Positions 4,238 to 5,237 of a DNA stretch of 5,237 nucleotides are shown here, piece by piece (positions within the stretch are counted from its first letter, which is position 1; each line of letters begins with the position of its first letter). The stretch spans positions 1-5,237 of the forward strand of contig JAFYZE010000178.1 of NCBI GenBank assembly GCA_017548805.1, written 5' to 3'. The stretch comes from Bacteroidales bacterium. GTDB taxonomy: Bacteria > Bacteroidota > Bacteroidia > Bacteroidales > UBA932. The notes beneath the pieces are model-generated. The model did not search any database. It saw only the letters and a program-made list of their open reading frames with translations, and had not been told where the DNA came from. A program made the position numbers and the translations under genes.

Positions 4238-5237
4238 ATGGACAAGATTATCGAAAAGAAGACAGGTTGGAGGGTGGCATTCACCAAGAAGGCCCTGCCG
4301 TGGTGGCTGGGAGCACTTCTGCTGGCATTCATCATCTATCTGTTTGTCAGACCGAACGACAAGACCCTTCGCGTGGACCGCGACAGCATCACCACCGGCA
4401 CGGCAGTCCGCGGCGAGTTCAACGACTATATCCGCATCAGCGGCCGCGTGCAGCCCATGACGACCGTGCAGCTGAGCCCTCAGGAAGGGGGTATCGTGCA
4501 GGCCATCCTCATTGAAGAAGGTTCCCGCGTACGCGCCGGAGATCCGATCCTCGTGCTCAGCAACGACAACCTCGACCTCCAGATCCTCAATTCCGAGGCG
4601 GAGCTCGCCGAGAAGGAGAACATCCTCCGCAACACGCAGATCCAGATGGAGCAGCAGAAGCTGGACATCCGCCAGAACCAGCTCGAATACGGGATCCAGG
4701 TCGACCGCCTGCGCCGCGCCTACGAGCAGCAGAAAGCCCTCTACGAGGACAAGCTCATCGCCAAAGAGGACTACCTGAAAGCCGAGGAGGACTATCGCCT
4801 GGCACAGCAGAAATACGAACTCATCCGCGAGCGCTCCAAGCAGGACAGCCTCTACCGCGGCACCCAGATCGACCGCATGGAAGAGAGCCTGGACAACATG
4901 CTTGTCAATATGTCGATGATCCGCAAGCGCAAGTCGAACCTCATCGTCAAGGCGCCCATCGACGGTGAGCTCGGCCTGCTGGACGTAGTCCTCGGCCAGA
5001 GCATCGCCAGCGGCACCAAGATCGGCCAGGTCAACTCCGTGGGCACTTACAAGGTCGAAGCGCAGATTGACGAGCACTATATCGACCGCGTCGTAGCCGG
5101 CCTCGAGGCGACTTTCGAGCGCCAGGGCGAGACCTATGCCACAAGCATCCGCAAGGTCTATCCCGAAGTACGCGACGGCAAGTTCCAGGCCGACTTCAAG
5201 TTCGAAGGTCAGCAGCCCGACAATATCCGCGCAGGCC
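4238..5237 (+). CDS. HlyD/MacA-type periplasmic adaptor (membrane fusion protein), 3' end outside the window
   Basis: An open frame runs from ATG 4238 to the window edge without a stop, giving 333 residues of the N-terminal part. It is the adaptor that links an inner-membrane transporter to the TolC-type channel. A single membrane helix (about 21-38, PWWLGALLLAFIIYLFV) anchors it with a short basic cytoplasmic N-terminus; there is no lipobox. A split biotinyl-lipoyl half follows (about 65-110: SGRVQPMTTVQLSPQEGGIV ... GSRVRAGDPIL), then a long coiled-coil hairpin (about 112-232), the returning lipoyl half (NLIVKAPIDGELG, about 234-246; GQSIASGTKIGQV) and the start of the beta-barrel domain (YKVEAQIDE, about 271-279). 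This is the MacA/HlyD order. The 4-nt gap to the TolC-like gene implies one operon. The remaining partner is likely an ABC transporter (MacB or FtsX-type) downstream; an RND pump is less favoured given the membrane anchor and long hairpin. Confidence 0.93.
   Translation, partial: MDKIIEKKTGWRVAFTKKALPWWLGALLLAFIIYLFVRPNDKTLRVDRDSITTGTAVRGEFNDYIRISGRVQPMTTVQLSPQEGGIVQAILIEEGSRVRAGDPILVLSNDNLDLQILNSEAELAEKENILRNTQIQMEQQKLDIRQNQLEYGIQVDRLRRAYEQQKALYEDKLIAKEDYLKAEEDYRLAQQKYELIRERSKQDSLYRGTQIDRMEESLDNMLVNMSMIRKRKSNLIVKAPIDGELGLLDVVLGQSIASGTKIGQVNSVGTYKVEAQIDEHYIDRVVAGLEATFERQGETYATSIRKVYPEVRDGKFQADFKFEGQQPDNIRAG

Noticed and set aside
4196..5077. A 293-codon antisense open frame opposite the adaptor gene
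   Set aside because: The sense strand encodes a clear membrane-fusion protein; the antisense frame is a by-product of GC-rich codon use, and its repetitive Val/Leu/Asp composition mirrors the Glu/Gln/Lys-rich coiled coil.

Overview
The window looks like a chromosomal segment from a fairly GC-rich member of the Bacteroidota, probably a Bacteroidales gut-type lineage. This is inferred from the protein character (a Bacteroidota-style NtrC regulator paired with a short NtrY-like kinase, followed by a TolC-type protein and a membrane-fusion protein), from weak or absent Shine-Dalgarno sequences, and from AT-rich intergenic DNA between GC-rich genes. No rRNA, tRNA, CRISPR array, insertion sequence or phage gene was seen.

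Layout, all genes on the + strand. 1-171: C-terminal end of an enzyme, probably an FMN-dependent alpha-hydroxy-acid oxidizing protein. 172-448: a non-coding region with two covarying hairpins sharing a TGGC loop (183-207 and 231-259), two 17-bp inverted-repeat sites (299-336) and a sigma54-like -24/-12 promoter (393-408). 449-1846: a sigma54-dependent response regulator with receiver, AAA+ and Fis-type HTH domains. 1849-2724: its partner histidine kinase, 2 nt downstream, with one N-terminal membrane segment and no periplasmic sensor domain. 2725-2892: a second regulatory region with repeated GTGTAAAG motifs, a perfect 16-bp palindrome that may double as a terminator, and a second sigma54-like promoter. 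2893-4233: a TolC-family outer-membrane efflux protein. 4238-5237: a HlyD/MacA-type periplasmic adaptor, cut by the window end.

The main observation is that the two regulatory regions share one architecture at nearly identical spacing. Each has a GTAAAG...CTTTAC inverted repeat centred about 91 bp upstream of the predicted transcription start, a TATCA-containing IHF-like site centred about 40 bp upstream, and a GGCAC...TGT -24/-12 element. The encoded regulator carries the GAFTDA loop and AAA+ domain needed to activate sigma54 polymerase. The simplest reading is a self-contained circuit: the kinase phosphorylates the regulator, which binds the GTAAAG palindromes, activates its own regulator-kinase operon, and switches on the downstream tripartite export operon. 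The inner-membrane transporter, likely a MacB/FtsX-type ABC system, is expected just past the right edge but is not visible. The inducing signal cannot be read from the sequence.
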